This document shows, piece by piece, positions 9,368-18,502 of a stretch of DNA of 59,893 bases. The notes under the pieces are model-generated. The model had not been told where the DNA came from and made no database searches. It was given only the letters and a program-made list of their open reading frames with translations. Both the position numbers and the translations under genes were made by a program. The stretch is taken from contig CALHSW010000038.1 of NCBI GenBank assembly GCA_938038735.1, positions 1 through 59,893 of the forward strand. The letters run 5' to 3'. Positions within the stretch are counted from its first letter, which is position 1; the number at the start of each line of letters is the position of its first letter. The stretch comes from an uncultured Bacteroidia bacterium (lineage in GTDB: Bacteria; Bacteroidota; Bacteroidia; Bacteroidales; CAJPTX01).

Positions 9368-10285
9368 ATGTCAACAGGAGAGTGTCGCTATTGCTACCAC
9401 AGGTGCGGGGTGGTGCGTAGTGAGAGGTTGGGCGTTTGCCGCATCGGTGAGGGGCTATACGTGGCGAGCGTTTATAAACATCGTGGAGAAGAGCCAGTGC
9501 TCGGGCGGGGCAATGCTGTATGCAACGTGTTTTTCGCGCATTGCAACATGCAGTGCGCTTACTGCCAAAATCATCAGATAAGCGACAATACAACCCCGCT
9601 ATCTCCGTGGGTCACAACCCTTGAAGCGCTTGTGGAGAAGGTGGAAACCATACTTGACGAAGGATGCGACACCTTGGGGCTCGTTTCGCCGACCCCGTAC
9701 ATTCACTACGTGGTTCGCTTGGTGGAGGCCCTACATGCCGATGGGTATCGTCCCACGGTGGTGTATAATACGAATGGATACGACACGGCGGAGACCATAC
9801 GTTGCCTGTCGCCCTATGTTGACATATATCTACCCGACTACAAGTACGGTTCGTACGACTTGGCTCGCCGTCTCTCCGCCGCTCCCGACTACCCTGACGT
9901 GGCGCTAGAGTCAATTGGGGAAATGATGGAACAGAAGGGCAAAGCCCTTACCTACGATGCAGACGGCATCGCCCGGAAAGGGGTGATTGTACGCCACATG
10001 GTGTTGCCCGGTTTCGTGGAGAATAGCAGGGCGGCGTTGATTAACCTTTCTGTAGAGTTCGGGAGCGATATTACGCTTTCCTTGATGGCGCAGTACAACC
10101 CTGCGCACCGTTGCCTTCACCGCCCGCCGCTTGATAGGCGAATTACAAAAGAGGAGTACGATGAGGTGCTGACCCTCCTTGACGAGCTCGGATTTACCGC
10201 GGGATGGACGCAGGAGCTTGTTAGTGCGCTAACCTACAATCCCGATTTCACCCAGCCAGATCCCTTTGCGCCGCGTAATCTGTAG
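9368..10285 (+). CDS. PflA-like radical SAM protein
   Basis: The 305-residue protein belongs to the radical SAM superfamily, in the group annotated as putative pyruvate-formate-lyase activating enzymes (COG1313 type). The cluster-binding motif is CNMQCAYC near residue 58. An N-terminal cysteine-rich segment (CRYCYHRCGV) could bind a second metal centre, as seen in relatives. The GLVSPTPYIHYV and VVYNTNGY strands of the barrel are recognisable. The target protein or substrate is unknown. The start could also be the GTG three bases upstream. The gene ends directly against the convergent gene at 10286. Confidence 0.8.
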   Translation: MSTGECRYCYHRCGVVRSERLGVCRIGEGLYVASVYKHRGEEPVLGRGNAVCNVFFAHCNMQCAYCQNHQISDNTTPLSPWVTTLEALVEKVETILDEGCDTLGLVSPTPYIHYVVRLVEALHADGYRPTVVYNTNGYDTAETIRCLSPYVDIYLPDYKYGSYDLARRLSAAPDYPDVALESIGEMMEQKGKALTYDADGIARKGVIVRHMVLPGFVENSRAALINLSVEFGSDITLSLMAQYNPAHRCLHRPPLDRRITKEEYDEVLTLLDELGFTAGWTQELVSALTYNPDFTQPDPFAPRNL

Positions 10286-11095
10286 CTATTCGTTCGTTTC
10301 AGATCTGTTGCCCGATTCGTTGTTCGGATCGGCGAGTAGGGAGGCGAACTTCTCCAGTTGCGCCGAAGTCCCGCTATCGAGGAGGCGTTCCTCAAAGACG
10401 CTATCCTTCGTCTCGTTTTTGCGGTAGACGTACTGCACGCCGTACTTTTGCGCTTTCGAGCGCCGCTCTCTATCGGGGAGCGATGCGTATGTGGCCTCCA
10501 CTTCGTTCCACACGTCACGTATAATCTCATCGGCTGTATCCCGTAGCTCGTTGAGATTTTTCAGTGTACGCTCGCTATTCTTTTGAAATACGCGTTGCCG
10601 GTTGTATGCCTCAACGAATTTATCGTAATGCACCTGTACAAGCGCGATGGTAGGGTTCATGATGGGGGTGTGCGCATCGTTTTTCCGTCTGTTTTCACCC
10701 TCAATGGTACGTTTGCCCCACTCAATGAGATCCTGGTCAGACGAAAGTGATGGGAGCTTTGAGGAGTTTACATCAATGTCAAAGTAGGTGCGCATGGAGG
10801 GTTGTAACTCGCCGCGTAGGATGGCCATATTAAAGACTTGAAGAAAGTGGGAGACGTACAGCCTGGCTTTTCGGGAAAGGAGTTTATACTCTTCGCTGTT
10901 TTCAGACTGTTGCTGGTAGGCCTGTTGGTACTCTAGGCAGGCTTGCTCGAAAGTGTTGATGAATAGCCCCAATTTCGTGTATGTTTTTTGGGAAAAAGCC
11001 AAGTCGTTTGGGTGTGTACCAAACCCCATTTTGTAGGCCACTTTAAGTGCACGGAGTCGAGCTGAGTCTGTATTCGGTAGACGGCGATACGGCAT
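10286..11095 (-). CDS. Conserved helical protein, unknown function
   Basis: The 269-residue protein is predicted mostly helical and charged, without signal peptide or membrane span. The ATG at 11095 was chosen because the protein then starts MPYRRLPNTD, which I recall as a typical start of a Bacteroidota-restricted family, and because a minus-strand -7 box lies just upstream at 11162. Codons further upstream overlap that box. The C-terminus (YGVQYVYRKNETKDSVFEERLL and an acidic Asn/Glu-rich end) gives no functional clue. It is transcribed alone and converges on the radical SAM gene. Confidence 0.6.
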   Translation of the reverse strand: MPYRRLPNTDSARLRALKVAYKMGFGTHPNDLAFSQKTYTKLGLFINTFEQACLEYQQAYQQQSENSEEYKLLSRKARLYVSHFLQVFNMAILRGELQPSMRTYFDIDVNSSKLPSLSSDQDLIEWGKRTIEGENRRKNDAHTPIMNPTIALVQVHYDKFVEAYNRQRVFQKNSERTLKNLNELRDTADEIIRDVWNEVEATYASLPDRERRSKAQKYGVQYVYRKNETKDSVFEERLLDSGTSAQLEKFASLLADPNNESGNRSETNE

Positions 11096-11161
11096 TTTAT
11101 AATAGAACAATAATCGTTGATGGGTGATAATATCCCATCGTAGCGCAATAGAATTATCGTG

Positions 11162-11169
11162 CGAAGGTA
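11162..11169 (-). promoter_or_regulatory. Candidate -7 box for the helical protein gene
   Basis: Read on the minus strand this is TACCTTCG, one base off the Bacteroidota -7 consensus TAnnTTTG. It would start a transcript near 11156, about 60 bases before the ATG at 11095. Confidence 0.4.
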
Positions 11170-11332
11170 GGAATAAATGAAAGATAAGGCAATTTTCGTA
11201 TCGCATTACAGGTGCAGGGTGATGTCAATTTAATGCGCAAAGCGTTGTATAAAAGAGTATTACAAGCACACTCAAAAAAACTTATTTTGTTCTCACTTGG
11301 GCGAGGGAGGAATAAAAGTGAAAAGCAATCCT

Positions 11333-11340
11333 TACCTTTG
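11333..11340 (+). promoter_or_regulatory. Bacteroidota -7 promoter box
   Basis: TACCTTTG matches the Bacteroidota -7 consensus and lies only six bases before the ATG at 11346. The transcript would therefore begin at or next to the start codon, giving a leaderless or nearly leaderless mRNA unless a start further downstream is used. Confidence 0.55.
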
Positions 11341-11345
11341 CCGAA

Positions 11346-13232
11346 ATGAAATTTGGAGTGAAACGGATTTGGCTCGCAATCGTGTTACTTGCGCTATGCA
11401 TGGCGTTGGGGGTGCGGTGCGCTAGGGTTATGGCGCCTGAGGGTGGCCCGAAAGATGTGAACCCTCCGCGTATGCTGCGCGCTAAGCCGGAGAATTTTAC
11501 TGCAAACTTTACGGGGACTGAGGTGAGGATCTACTTTGATGAAATGGTGGTCTCCAAGGACTTTCAAAAAGGGGTGCAGGTCTCCCCGCCTTTGAAGTTT
11601 CCTCTTATCTCCACGGATAAGGGGAAGTCAGTGTCGCTAAAGATTAAAGACACGTTGCGGGAGAATTCTACCTATCGTATTGACCTCTCGGATGTTATCG
11701 TTGATTTGACCGAGGGGAATAAGACTTTAAGCTGTGTATACGTTTTTTCAACTGGATCAAAGATAGATAGCGGCCTCGTAGTGGGCGTCGCGCGAGACGC
11801 TTTTACCCATAATCCGGTGGAGAATGTGGAGGTACAGTTATATGCTACTGACGCGTTGCGTGTGGCCATTGATAGCGTCCCTGATGGCGTTGCACGAGCC
11901 CGAGAGGATGGTACTTTTAGGGTGGAGAACCTGCCCGAAAGGGCGTTTCAAGCGGTTGCGTTGGTTGATATAAACGCAAATAGAAAGTACGATCTACCAA
12001 CCGAGAAGATAGCTTTTTTGGATAGTACTGTTTGGCCAATACGAATGCCGCGGTATGTTGATACGCTGGGTTCGGCGGACACAATTCAAGTCGCAAAGAA
12101 CGATAGAAGCGTTTCGCCTGCGATTGATAGCACAGCTGCCGCAAAAAGAGCTGGACTTGATAGCGTTCTAGCGGGGCAGAAGGAGAGAGAAAACGCTGCG
12201 CGTGTGCTGCTCAATATATTTTCCTACGTGCGCCCCAAGCAGATGCTAGTGAAACGGGAGCGCCCCGAAGCGGGGATGCTGCGATTCGTATTCGCCTGTC
12301 CGCCGGAGGGCGAAGTGCGAATGGAGCCGGTAGCCCCCGAGGGGGTCAGCTTTGTGGAGGAAAGGTCTAAGCGAGGCGATACGATCATGCTATGGGCTCA
12401 GAATGAGCTTACCCGGGATGCCGATACCCTTTTTCTCCATGTGCATTCGTTGAAGAGCGATTCGCTCAATGCGTTGAAACCGTGGATAGATACTGTCCGC
12501 TTGGGGTTCAAGCAGAAAAAGAAGGATAATGCCCAGAAAGGAAGTAAAGGAACGCAAAACAGCGATACCGTTGCGGTTCGGGAGCCGTTGGTGCTTCAGG
12601 TGCTTAATGCGGCCATCGCTTCAGCCATTAAGCCTGGCGATACGTTGATTATTCGTTCCCAGCAGCCATTCGCAACCCTAGACTCTTCAAAATTGCGCTT
12701 GATTTCAAATGCTGACACCACCGAGTATCCCTATTCCCTGGTGCGTTTTGAGAATCGACCGCGGGATGTCGGCGTCACGGCGCGGTGGCCAATTGATAGT
12801 GCTTTTACGATGGTCATTGATAGCGGGGCCATCTTTGACCATTTCGGGGCATGCAACGATTCAACCGCTTTCGGCTGGCGTACATATCGCCCTTCGGATT
12901 ACTCAACGCTGCATTTCAATTTAATCAGGATGCCGAAACCCTGTATCCTTCAACTGTATACAGAAGAGAAGGAGAAAAAGACTGTGCGCGAGGTCTTTGC
13001 GCGGGAAGAGGATGGGCGGGTGTCCATTCGTTACCTAAATCCGGGAACCTATTTCCTGCGCATTGTTGACGATCGGAACGGCGATGGCCGGTGGACCACG
13101 GGGGATTATGAGAGCCAGCGGCAGCCGGAGCCAGTGCGCTACTTTGTAACCAAGAAAGGGGAGAAAGAGATAAAGGTTCGTGCCAATTGGGAGTACGATA
13201 TCGATGTTGATTATAGTATTTTAGAGGAATAG
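11346..13232 (+). CDS. Ig-like domain lipoprotein
   Basis: The 628-residue protein has an N-terminal export signal (IVLLALCMALG then Cys), probably a lipoprotein signal. The segment APEGGPKDVNPP followed by TEVRIYFDEMV and STYRIDLSD is the pattern of Bacteroidota proteins with an N-terminal bacterial Ig-like (Big_5/SbsA type) domain. A carboxypeptidase-regulatory-like domain follows (VVGVARDAFTHNPVENVEVQLYA and VENLPERAFQAVALVD). The C-terminus contains another such segment (LNPGTYFLRIVDDRNGDGRW). It is likely an outer-surface or periplasmic protein with a structural or envelope role. The next gene starts two bases after its stop, so the two are probably co-translated. Confidence 0.75.
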   Translation: MKFGVKRIWLAIVLLALCMALGVRCARVMAPEGGPKDVNPPRMLRAKPENFTANFTGTEVRIYFDEMVVSKDFQKGVQVSPPLKFPLISTDKGKSVSLKIKDTLRENSTYRIDLSDVIVDLTEGNKTLSCVYVFSTGSKIDSGLVVGVARDAFTHNPVENVEVQLYATDALRVAIDSVPDGVARAREDGTFRVENLPERAFQAVALVDINANRKYDLPTEKIAFLDSTVWPIRMPRYVDTLGSADTIQVAKNDRSVSPAIDSTAAAKRAGLDSVLAGQKERENAARVLLNIFSYVRPKQMLVKRERPEAGMLRFVFACPPEGEVRMEPVAPEGVSFVEERSKRGDTIMLWAQNELTRDADTLFLHVHSLKSDSLNALKPWIDTVRLGFKQKKKDNAQKGSKGTQNSDTVAVREPLVLQVLNAAIASAIKPGDTLIIRSQQPFATLDSSKLRLISNADTTEYPYSLVRFENRPRDVGVTARWPIDSAFTMVIDSGAIFDHFGACNDSTAFGWRTYRPSDYSTLHFNLIRMPKPCILQLYTEEKEKKTVREVFAREEDGRVSIRYLNPGTYFLRIVDDRNGDGRWTTGDYESQRQPEPVRYFVTKKGEKEIKVRANWEYDIDVDYSILEE

Positions 13233-13234
13233 CT

Positions 13235-13543
13235 ATGTCTGTACTAGTGAATTTCGCAATGTTTCCAACGGATAAGGGGGATAGCGTATCGCCCTACGTG
13301 GCGAGAATTGAAAAGGCTATTCGTGACTGCGGGTTCCCCAGCCAGCTCACCCCGATGAGTACCATTGTGGAGACCGAAACGCTCGCTGAGGCTCTTTCGG
13401 TTATTCAGGCGGCGCACGATGCCATTGCAGACGATTGCAACCGAATGTACATCAGTGCCACAATTGATGAGCGTAGGGGCAAGAGCAACCGCATGAAAAC
13501 CAAAATAGAGTCGGTGGAGCGTAAAATAGAAGGGCTAAAGTAG
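13235..13543 (+). CDS. MTH1187-family thiamine-binding-type protein
   Basis: The 102-residue cytoplasmic protein matches the small MTH1187/YkoF-like (UPF0045) family. It has the N-terminal strand VLVNFAMFPTDKG, the SPYVARIEKAI helix and the QLTPMSTIVE strand. Members form ferredoxin-like dimers or tetramers and several bind thiamine or HMP; this particular protein's ligand is not shown by sequence. It lies two bases after the Ig-like lipoprotein gene and directly before the outer-membrane barrel gene, in a tight operon. Confidence 0.75.
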   Translation: MSVLVNFAMFPTDKGDSVSPYVARIEKAIRDCGFPSQLTPMSTIVETETLAEALSVIQAAHDAIADDCNRMYISATIDERRGKSNRMKTKIESVERKIEGLK

Positions 13544-14254
13544 GTGAGATTGCGCTGGCGGTGTGCTATTGTCGCGGTGTGCTGCTGCGTGGCTGCGGGG
13601 GTGAACGAAACCTTAGCGCAGCCCGACACTGCGTTGAATGTCTCTATTGGGCTGCATGGGGAATATGGATTTACTAGTCTTAGCGTGCGTCCCTATGCAG
13701 CAACCCATGGAGGACAACGCTTTGGGGGCGGTGTCTCGGTGCGCTTAGACAATTCAAAGATTTTCGGAGCCAACATTGAGCTTAACTACGCAGCTTCAAG
13801 CCATCGAGTTGTGGAAGAGGAACCCAGGCCGTTTAATGGGCAGACCTTTACTCCCGGGGAGCAGGAGTGCCAGCAGCAATGGCTTGAGTTCCCCATTATC
13901 GCAGAGATTGGCTACCGATTCCCAATGTGGCGAGTTTACGCCTTGGGTGGCGGATACGCTGACTTTTTGTTGGGGGAGAAGTTCGGGGCTAAGGGAGCGT
14001 TGCAAAGACAGCAGGTACTCTTTTCCACCCATTATCGCTTTGGGGGTGGTTTGGTTGGCGGTGCGGGAGTGGGCATCGAAACACGGTACGGTGCGCTTAT
14101 CTTTGAATACCGAGCCGCTGTTCGGTTAGTTAATTTGTACAAGCGAACGCTTGAGGGCGGGCTTGATATTCTCCGACAAAGGCTCTCCTCACAATCATTT
14201 GGTTTATCGTACTACTACACATTCACAGTACGTAAAAAGGAAAGGAACGAGTAA
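13544..14254 (+). CDS. Outer-membrane beta-barrel protein
   Basis: This 236-residue protein has an N-terminal signal peptide (CAIVAVCCCVAAG then a cleavage-like ALA-type site before QPDT) and then alternating amphipathic strands with aromatic ends, such as GEYGFTSLSVRPYA and VYALGGGYADFLLGEKF. It ends in LSYYYTFTVRKK. This is the pattern of the small PorT-like barrels of Bacteroidota. The start is a GTG right after the preceding stop codon, implying translational coupling. Its stop overlaps the ATG of the RlpA gene. The exact role is unknown. Confidence 0.65.
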   Translation: MRLRWRCAIVAVCCCVAAGVNETLAQPDTALNVSIGLHGEYGFTSLSVRPYAATHGGQRFGGGVSVRLDNSKIFGANIELNYAASSHRVVEEEPRPFNGQTFTPGEQECQQQWLEFPIIAEIGYRFPMWRVYALGGGYADFLLGEKFGAKGALQRQQVLFSTHYRFGGGLVGGAGVGIETRYGALIFEYRAAVRLVNLYKRTLEGGLDILRQRLSSQSFGLSYYYTFTVRKKERNE

Positions 14255-15051
14255 TGAGAAAAATGTTTTTTATAGTGCTGGCCTCATTGCTGGCGGTGTC
14301 TGTGAAGGCGCAGAGCTCTTTTACGCAGACCGGCATTGCGTCTTTCTACGCAGATAAATTTCAGGGACGTACCACGGCTTCTGGGGAGCGGTACGATAAG
14401 AATAAATTGACTTGCGCCCACCTCTCTCTCCCATTCGGGACGGTGCTGCGGGTGACGTGCCTTGACAATAATCGGACAACCGTGGTTCGGGTGAACGATA
14501 GAGGTCCATTTTCGCCCGATCGTATCATCGATTTGAGCAGGAGGGCGGCAGAGGCGTTGGGTATCGTTTCGGCGGGTACTGGGAAAGTACGTATTGAGGT
14601 GGTGAAGAGCGATGAGCTTGTTGAAACGCCGGTTACAACTCCCGAATCAGTATCTACGCCCGTGCCGCAGCAGCCGGTAGCCGTTTCGCAGCCAGCAGAA
14701 CCGGCTGTTCTACCAAATAAAACAACCCCATCTCAAGCGACTCCCGCAGTTTCGGCTCCTTCTCAGGCTAACGACCCCACTAACGTGACGGGGGAAATCT
14801 ACAGGGTGCAAGTCGCCTCGGTTTCCGCTAAGGGCTACGCGGTGCAGCTCGCGAGCTACCAAGGGCTTTCCAATCTACTTCGGCGCATGGGGAGTGCGGA
14901 GGTGTCAAATCCTTTGGTTTACGTTGTGGGGGCAGAGCCCAATGTGACCTACAAATTAATGGCGGGGCCGTTCAACACCAGAGCGCAGGCCGATCGGGAG
15001 AAGGAGAAGCTGGGGAAACGATTCCCAGGCTGTTTTGTGGTGCAGCTGTAG
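14254..15051 (+). CDS. rlpA: RlpA-family protein with SPOR domain
   Basis: The 265-residue protein starts with a signal peptide (MFFIVLASLLAVSVKAQ). It continues with a double-psi beta-barrel RlpA domain (GIASFYADKFQGRTTASGE, then VVRVNDRGPF and RIIDLSRRAAEALG) at residues 30-125. A Pro/Thr/Gln-rich linker leads to a C-terminal SPOR domain that binds denuded septal glycan. RlpA proteins act in the periplasm on glycan strands lacking stem peptides during cell separation, some as lytic transglycosylases. The start overlaps the preceding stop in a TAATG arrangement. Confidence 0.88.
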   Translation: MRKMFFIVLASLLAVSVKAQSSFTQTGIASFYADKFQGRTTASGERYDKNKLTCAHLSLPFGTVLRVTCLDNNRTTVVRVNDRGPFSPDRIIDLSRRAAEALGIVSAGTGKVRIEVVKSDELVETPVTTPESVSTPVPQQPVAVSQPAEPAVLPNKTTPSQATPAVSAPSQANDPTNVTGEIYRVQVASVSAKGYAVQLASYQGLSNLLRRMGSAEVSNPLVYVVGAEPNVTYKLMAGPFNTRAQADREKEKLGKRFPGCFVVQL

Positions 15052-15110
15052 CTGAGAGGTGGATTTTGTCAAAGGGAATAGCGATTAGAGAGTAATAGGG
15101 GAAGGTAATT

Positions 15111-16115
15111 ATGTCAAACGAGAATGGTAACATTGTAGTTAGCGGGGTGAGGCCTACAGGGAACTTGCACCTTGGAAATTATTTCGGAGCGGTGCGAAAC
15201 TTTGCGGCGATGCAGTCGAAGTATGATTGCACATTTTTCATTGCCGATTTGCACTCGCTCACTACGCATCCCACGCCGCATGGGCTACAGAAGGCCGTGA
15301 GCCAAATCATGGCGGAGTACCTCGCATGCGGGGTTAACCCGGAGCTGAGTACCATATACGTGCAGAGCGACCTGCCGGAGACCGTGGAGCTTTACCTTTT
15401 CCTCAACATGAACGCCTATCTGGGCGAGTTGCAGCGTTGCACCTCCTTCAAAGAAAAAGTGAGAAAGAACCCAAATAATGTCAATGCGGGGCTTTTAACC
15501 TATCCTACGTTGATGGCGGCGGACATCTTGATCCATCGTGCCAACTATGTTCCCGTGGGGAAGGACCAGGAGCAGCATCTCGAAATGACTCGCACCTTCG
15601 CGCAGCGTTTCAACCGCATGTATGGCATTGACCTTTTCCCGGAACCAAAGGCCTATGCCGATGATGCGCCGATGATTAAGATTCCAAGCCTTAACGGAAC
15701 GGGCAAAATGGGCAAGAGTGACGGCAACGCTATCTATTTAATCGACTCGCCTGAGGAGATCCGTAAAAAGGTGATGCGTGCGGTGTCAGACAATGGCCCC
15801 ACAACGCCCAATCAGCCAAAGAGCGAGCCTATTGAGAACCTCTTTACGCTGATGCGTGCCGTTTCTACCGATGAAACCGTGGCGTTCTTTGAGGAGGAGT
15901 ACAATAAATGCTCCATCCGTTACGGTGACATGAAGAAGCAGCTAGCGGAAGACATCATTGCGCTTACCGCGCCTATACGCGAGCGTATCGCAGAGAACTT
16001 GGCGCATCCCGAGAGGTTGTCGCAGATTGCAGCGCAGGGGGCTGATAAAGCGAGGCGTAGGGCGAAGGAAACGCTACGCTTGGTCAAGGAGGCGATAGGC
16101 ATTCGCCCGCTCTAG
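15111..16115 (+). CDS. trpS: Tryptophan--tRNA ligase
   Basis: The 334-residue class I aminoacyl-tRNA synthetase charges tRNA-Trp. The HIGH-type signature is GNLHLGNYFGAV near residue 17, and the KMSKS-type loop is GKMGKSDGN around residue 200. The central VPVGKDQEQHLEMTR segment is typical of bacterial TrpRS. The length and all signatures are normal. The gene has its own purine-rich leader (GGGGAAGG) before the ATG. Confidence 0.97.
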   Translation: MSNENGNIVVSGVRPTGNLHLGNYFGAVRNFAAMQSKYDCTFFIADLHSLTTHPTPHGLQKAVSQIMAEYLACGVNPELSTIYVQSDLPETVELYLFLNMNAYLGELQRCTSFKEKVRKNPNNVNAGLLTYPTLMAADILIHRANYVPVGKDQEQHLEMTRTFAQRFNRMYGIDLFPEPKAYADDAPMIKIPSLNGTGKMGKSDGNAIYLIDSPEEIRKKVMRAVSDNGPTTPNQPKSEPIENLFTLMRAVSTDETVAFFEEEYNKCSIRYGDMKKQLAEDIIALTAPIRERIAENLAHPERLSQIAAQGADKARRRAKETLRLVKEAIGIRPL

Positions 16116-16153
16116 ACGTTGAAATTTAAACCCATCACCCCCCTTTTGTTCTG

Positions 16154-16834
16154 ATGGTTGAGGTAAAGGTGGATGTGCTTGCGGCGGAGCTTATGGCCGA
16201 GGTGCGCAGGCATTTGAATGGAGTTGTGGCGGCTGCTATACGGAATGAGGGCGCGGGCTACCCGTTTTGCCTCGGCGTGCCGCTGCCCACATTGCGGGAG
16301 ATAGGTAGGCGCTATGCGCCCAATCAGCCCTTGGCGAGGCTCCTTTTGTCATGCGCCATGCGCGAGAGTATGCTCTTGGCGTCCATCATTGGCGATCCTT
16401 CCCAGCACAACGATAGCGATACCCAGCTGTGGGTTGACACGTTCAAATACGGTGAGTGTATCGAGGTGGCGTGCGCCGACTACTTTTGGAAGTTGGACAG
16501 TGCTTGCCCTCTGGCCTACGAATGGCTTTTCATGGACGAGCTAAAGATGCAGAGGGCCGGCATAACCCTCCTGGCCAACCTCTACCGCAAGGATCCCGAG
16601 CGGGCGAATCCTTCTAATCCCTACACGTTGGACCAGCCTTACAGGCGTATTGCGTCGCTATCGGCTACCGCTGCGCTGTTCCAACCCTTGCTCTTCCTCT
16701 CCCAGTGGCTAGCGCGCAGCGGGGCGGGCGATGAACTCATTGAGGTGCTTAACGACACTGAATTACCGCAGGAGTCGCATGGGACTCGGCTACAGCTCGT
16801 GGAGTGCATTCGTTTTGAAAGGGAAGAGGCGTAA
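16154..16834 (+). CDS. DNA alkylation repair (AlkD-like) protein
   Basis: The 226-residue protein consists of helical HEAT-like repeats of the AlkD/AlkC type. Recognisable parts are GVPLPTLREIGRRYA near residue 45, the MRESMLLASIIGD helix and the KYGECIEVACADYFWKL segment. AlkD-like glycosylases excise bulky alkylated bases, but several Bacteroidota relatives are annotated only by fold. It is transcribed with or after trpS and converges on coaBC with a five-base gap, so no terminator fits between them. Confidence 0.7.
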   Translation: MVEVKVDVLAAELMAEVRRHLNGVVAAAIRNEGAGYPFCLGVPLPTLREIGRRYAPNQPLARLLLSCAMRESMLLASIIGDPSQHNDSDTQLWVDTFKYGECIEVACADYFWKLDSACPLAYEWLFMDELKMQRAGITLLANLYRKDPERANPSNPYTLDQPYRRIASLSATAALFQPLLFLSQWLARSGAGDELIEVLNDTELPQESHGTRLQLVECIRFEREEA

Positions 16835-16839
16835 AGGGA

Positions 16840-18057
16840 CTATAGTAAAATCTCTTTAGTCAACCAGTTCGCTATGGCATCTGCCAACGATTCCTTGCTC
16901 TCGAGGCTTCGTTTCGTGATTTGTTTGTCACCGCGAGCGACCAGAGTTGCCACGTTGGTTGTCGTTCCAAATCCAGCGCCCTTATCCTCCAGGCTGTTCA
17001 GCACGCAGAGGTCTAGATTCTTCTCCTCCATCTTCCGTGCGGCGTGGGCCAATGCATCGTCCGTTTCTAGAGCGAAGCCCACGAGGCGTTGATTGCTACG
17101 TTTTTTTCGTCCCAGCGAGGCCGCAATATCCTCATTCGGCACTAACTCTACCGAGAGCGGGGCGTGCCCCGACCTATGGATTTTCCTTTCGGCTGTATGC
17201 GCAACCCTGTAGTCGCTTACTGCCGCCACCATCACCCCTGCATCGCATGAGCCCCATGTCTCTACGCATGCTGCGTACATTTCGGCTGCGCTGGTCACAC
17301 GGCGTAGTTGCAGCTGCGCAGCTGGTTTTGGTAAGACCTTTGCGGGGCCAGCCACGCAGATAACGTCCGCCCCTCTGGCCAGCAAGGCCTCTACTATGGC
17401 GCTCCCCATGCGGCCCGAGGAGTGGTTGCTGATGTAGCGCACGGGGTCAATCGCCTCTACGGTAGGTCCAAGCGTCACGAGTATCTTTTTTCTATGCAGC
17501 GCACCGTTTACCGGTAGCAGGGTTCGTATCCTATCAACGATGGCTTCTGGCTCCGCCATGCGGCCCTTTCCTTCCAGCCCGCTAGCTAGGAATCCCTCGC
17601 CGGCATCTACGATTTCAACCCCTCTATCCCGCAGCGCTTCAAGATTCGCTTGGGTGCTTGGGTGTAAGTACATGTCTACGTCCATCGCGGGGGCTACTAT
17701 CACCTTGCACCGTGCCGAGAGGTAGGTGGTGCAGAGTAGGTTATCCGCAATGCCATGGACCATTTTTGCCAACGTATTGGCTGTGGCAGGCGCAATGACA
17801 AACGCATCTGCCCACATACCCAGCGACACGTGGCTATGCCATGCGCCGTTGCTTGGGTCAAAGAAATCTACCGCGATGGGATTTTCACTAAGCGTGGCGA
17901 GCGTAAGCGGGGTGATGAACTGTTTAGCCATTTCGGTCATCACAACCCGAACCTCTGCGCCCTCCTTCTTCAGGAGGCGTATCAGCACGGCCGCCTTGTA
18001 GGCGGCAATGCCGCCCGTAACGCCGACGAGTATTCTCCGCCCCTGTAGCACGCCCAT
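16840..18057 (-). CDS. coaBC: Bifunctional CoaBC
   Basis: The 405-residue enzyme carries out two steps of coenzyme A synthesis: ligation of cysteine to phosphopantothenate (CoaB) and decarboxylation (CoaC). The N-terminal flavoprotein has the GVTGGIAAYKA start, the PATANTLAKM motif and VAPAMDVDMY. The clamp segment reads SGLEGKGRM, so the active-site Cys of the E. coli ACGD-type motif is replaced by Ser; I believe this is usual in Bacteroidota. The C-terminal CoaB domain begins near ILVTLGPTVEAIDPVRYISN. It is the last gene of the bamD-rpoZ-coaBC cluster. Confidence 0.95.
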   Translation of the reverse strand: MGVLQGRRILVGVTGGIAAYKAAVLIRLLKKEGAEVRVVMTEMAKQFITPLTLATLSENPIAVDFFDPSNGAWHSHVSLGMWADAFVIAPATANTLAKMVHGIADNLLCTTYLSARCKVIVAPAMDVDMYLHPSTQANLEALRDRGVEIVDAGEGFLASGLEGKGRMAEPEAIVDRIRTLLPVNGALHRKKILVTLGPTVEAIDPVRYISNHSSGRMGSAIVEALLARGADVICVAGPAKVLPKPAAQLQLRRVTSAAEMYAACVETWGSCDAGVMVAAVSDYRVAHTAERKIHRSGHAPLSVELVPNEDIAASLGRKKRSNQRLVGFALETDDALAHAARKMEEKNLDLCVLNSLEDKGAGFGTTTNVATLVARGDKQITKRSLESKESLADAIANWLTKEILL

Positions 18058-18111
18058 TGCGACTACTCTACTATTTTGAACAGTTCTCCCCTAGGGAGCA
18101 AAAAGCTGTAA

Positions 18112-18477
18112 CTACTCGGCCCCTTCGCTGGGCGTGTCGTTTTGCTGGGAAGCTGATGGCTCTTCTATTACGATTCGCCCATCCAAGTACTCCTTTACCG
18201 CCAGCATCGTGGGCTTTGGCAGCTCTTCGTATCGGCGTGATAGGTTGATTTGCTCCTCATCCTGGAACACCTCTTCGAGGTTATCCTGCGAGCAGGTGTA
18301 AGCCGATAGCTTCTCGGAGAGTTCTTGCTTTAGCTCCTGCGAAATCTGGTTGGAACGCTTGGCTATCACTACGACCGTCTCGTATAGATTGCCCGTCTCT
18401 TTGGCCATGTCGGCCGTGTTGAGCGTTTTGATTTCTGTTGGAGCATTGAGCTTCTTGTATTCCGCAATCTTTTCCAT
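18112..18477 (-). CDS. rpoZ: RNA polymerase omega-like subunit
   Basis: The 121-residue protein has the NLYETVVVIAKRSNQIS motif of the Rpb6/omega family, which helps assemble and stabilise RNA polymerase. The C-terminal half (LPKPTMLAVKEYLDGRI) is the longer Bacteroidota version with an acidic tail. Its place between bamD and coaBC is conserved in Bacteroidota, which supports the assignment. Confidence 0.85.
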   Translation of the reverse strand: MEKIAEYKKLNAPTEIKTLNTADMAKETGNLYETVVVIAKRSNQISQELKQELSEKLSAYTCSQDNLEEVFQDEEQINLSRRYEELPKPTMLAVKEYLDGRIVIEEPSASQQNDTPSEGAE

Positions 18478-18502
18478 GATGCCTGTTTAATCCTTTCCTC
18501 AA

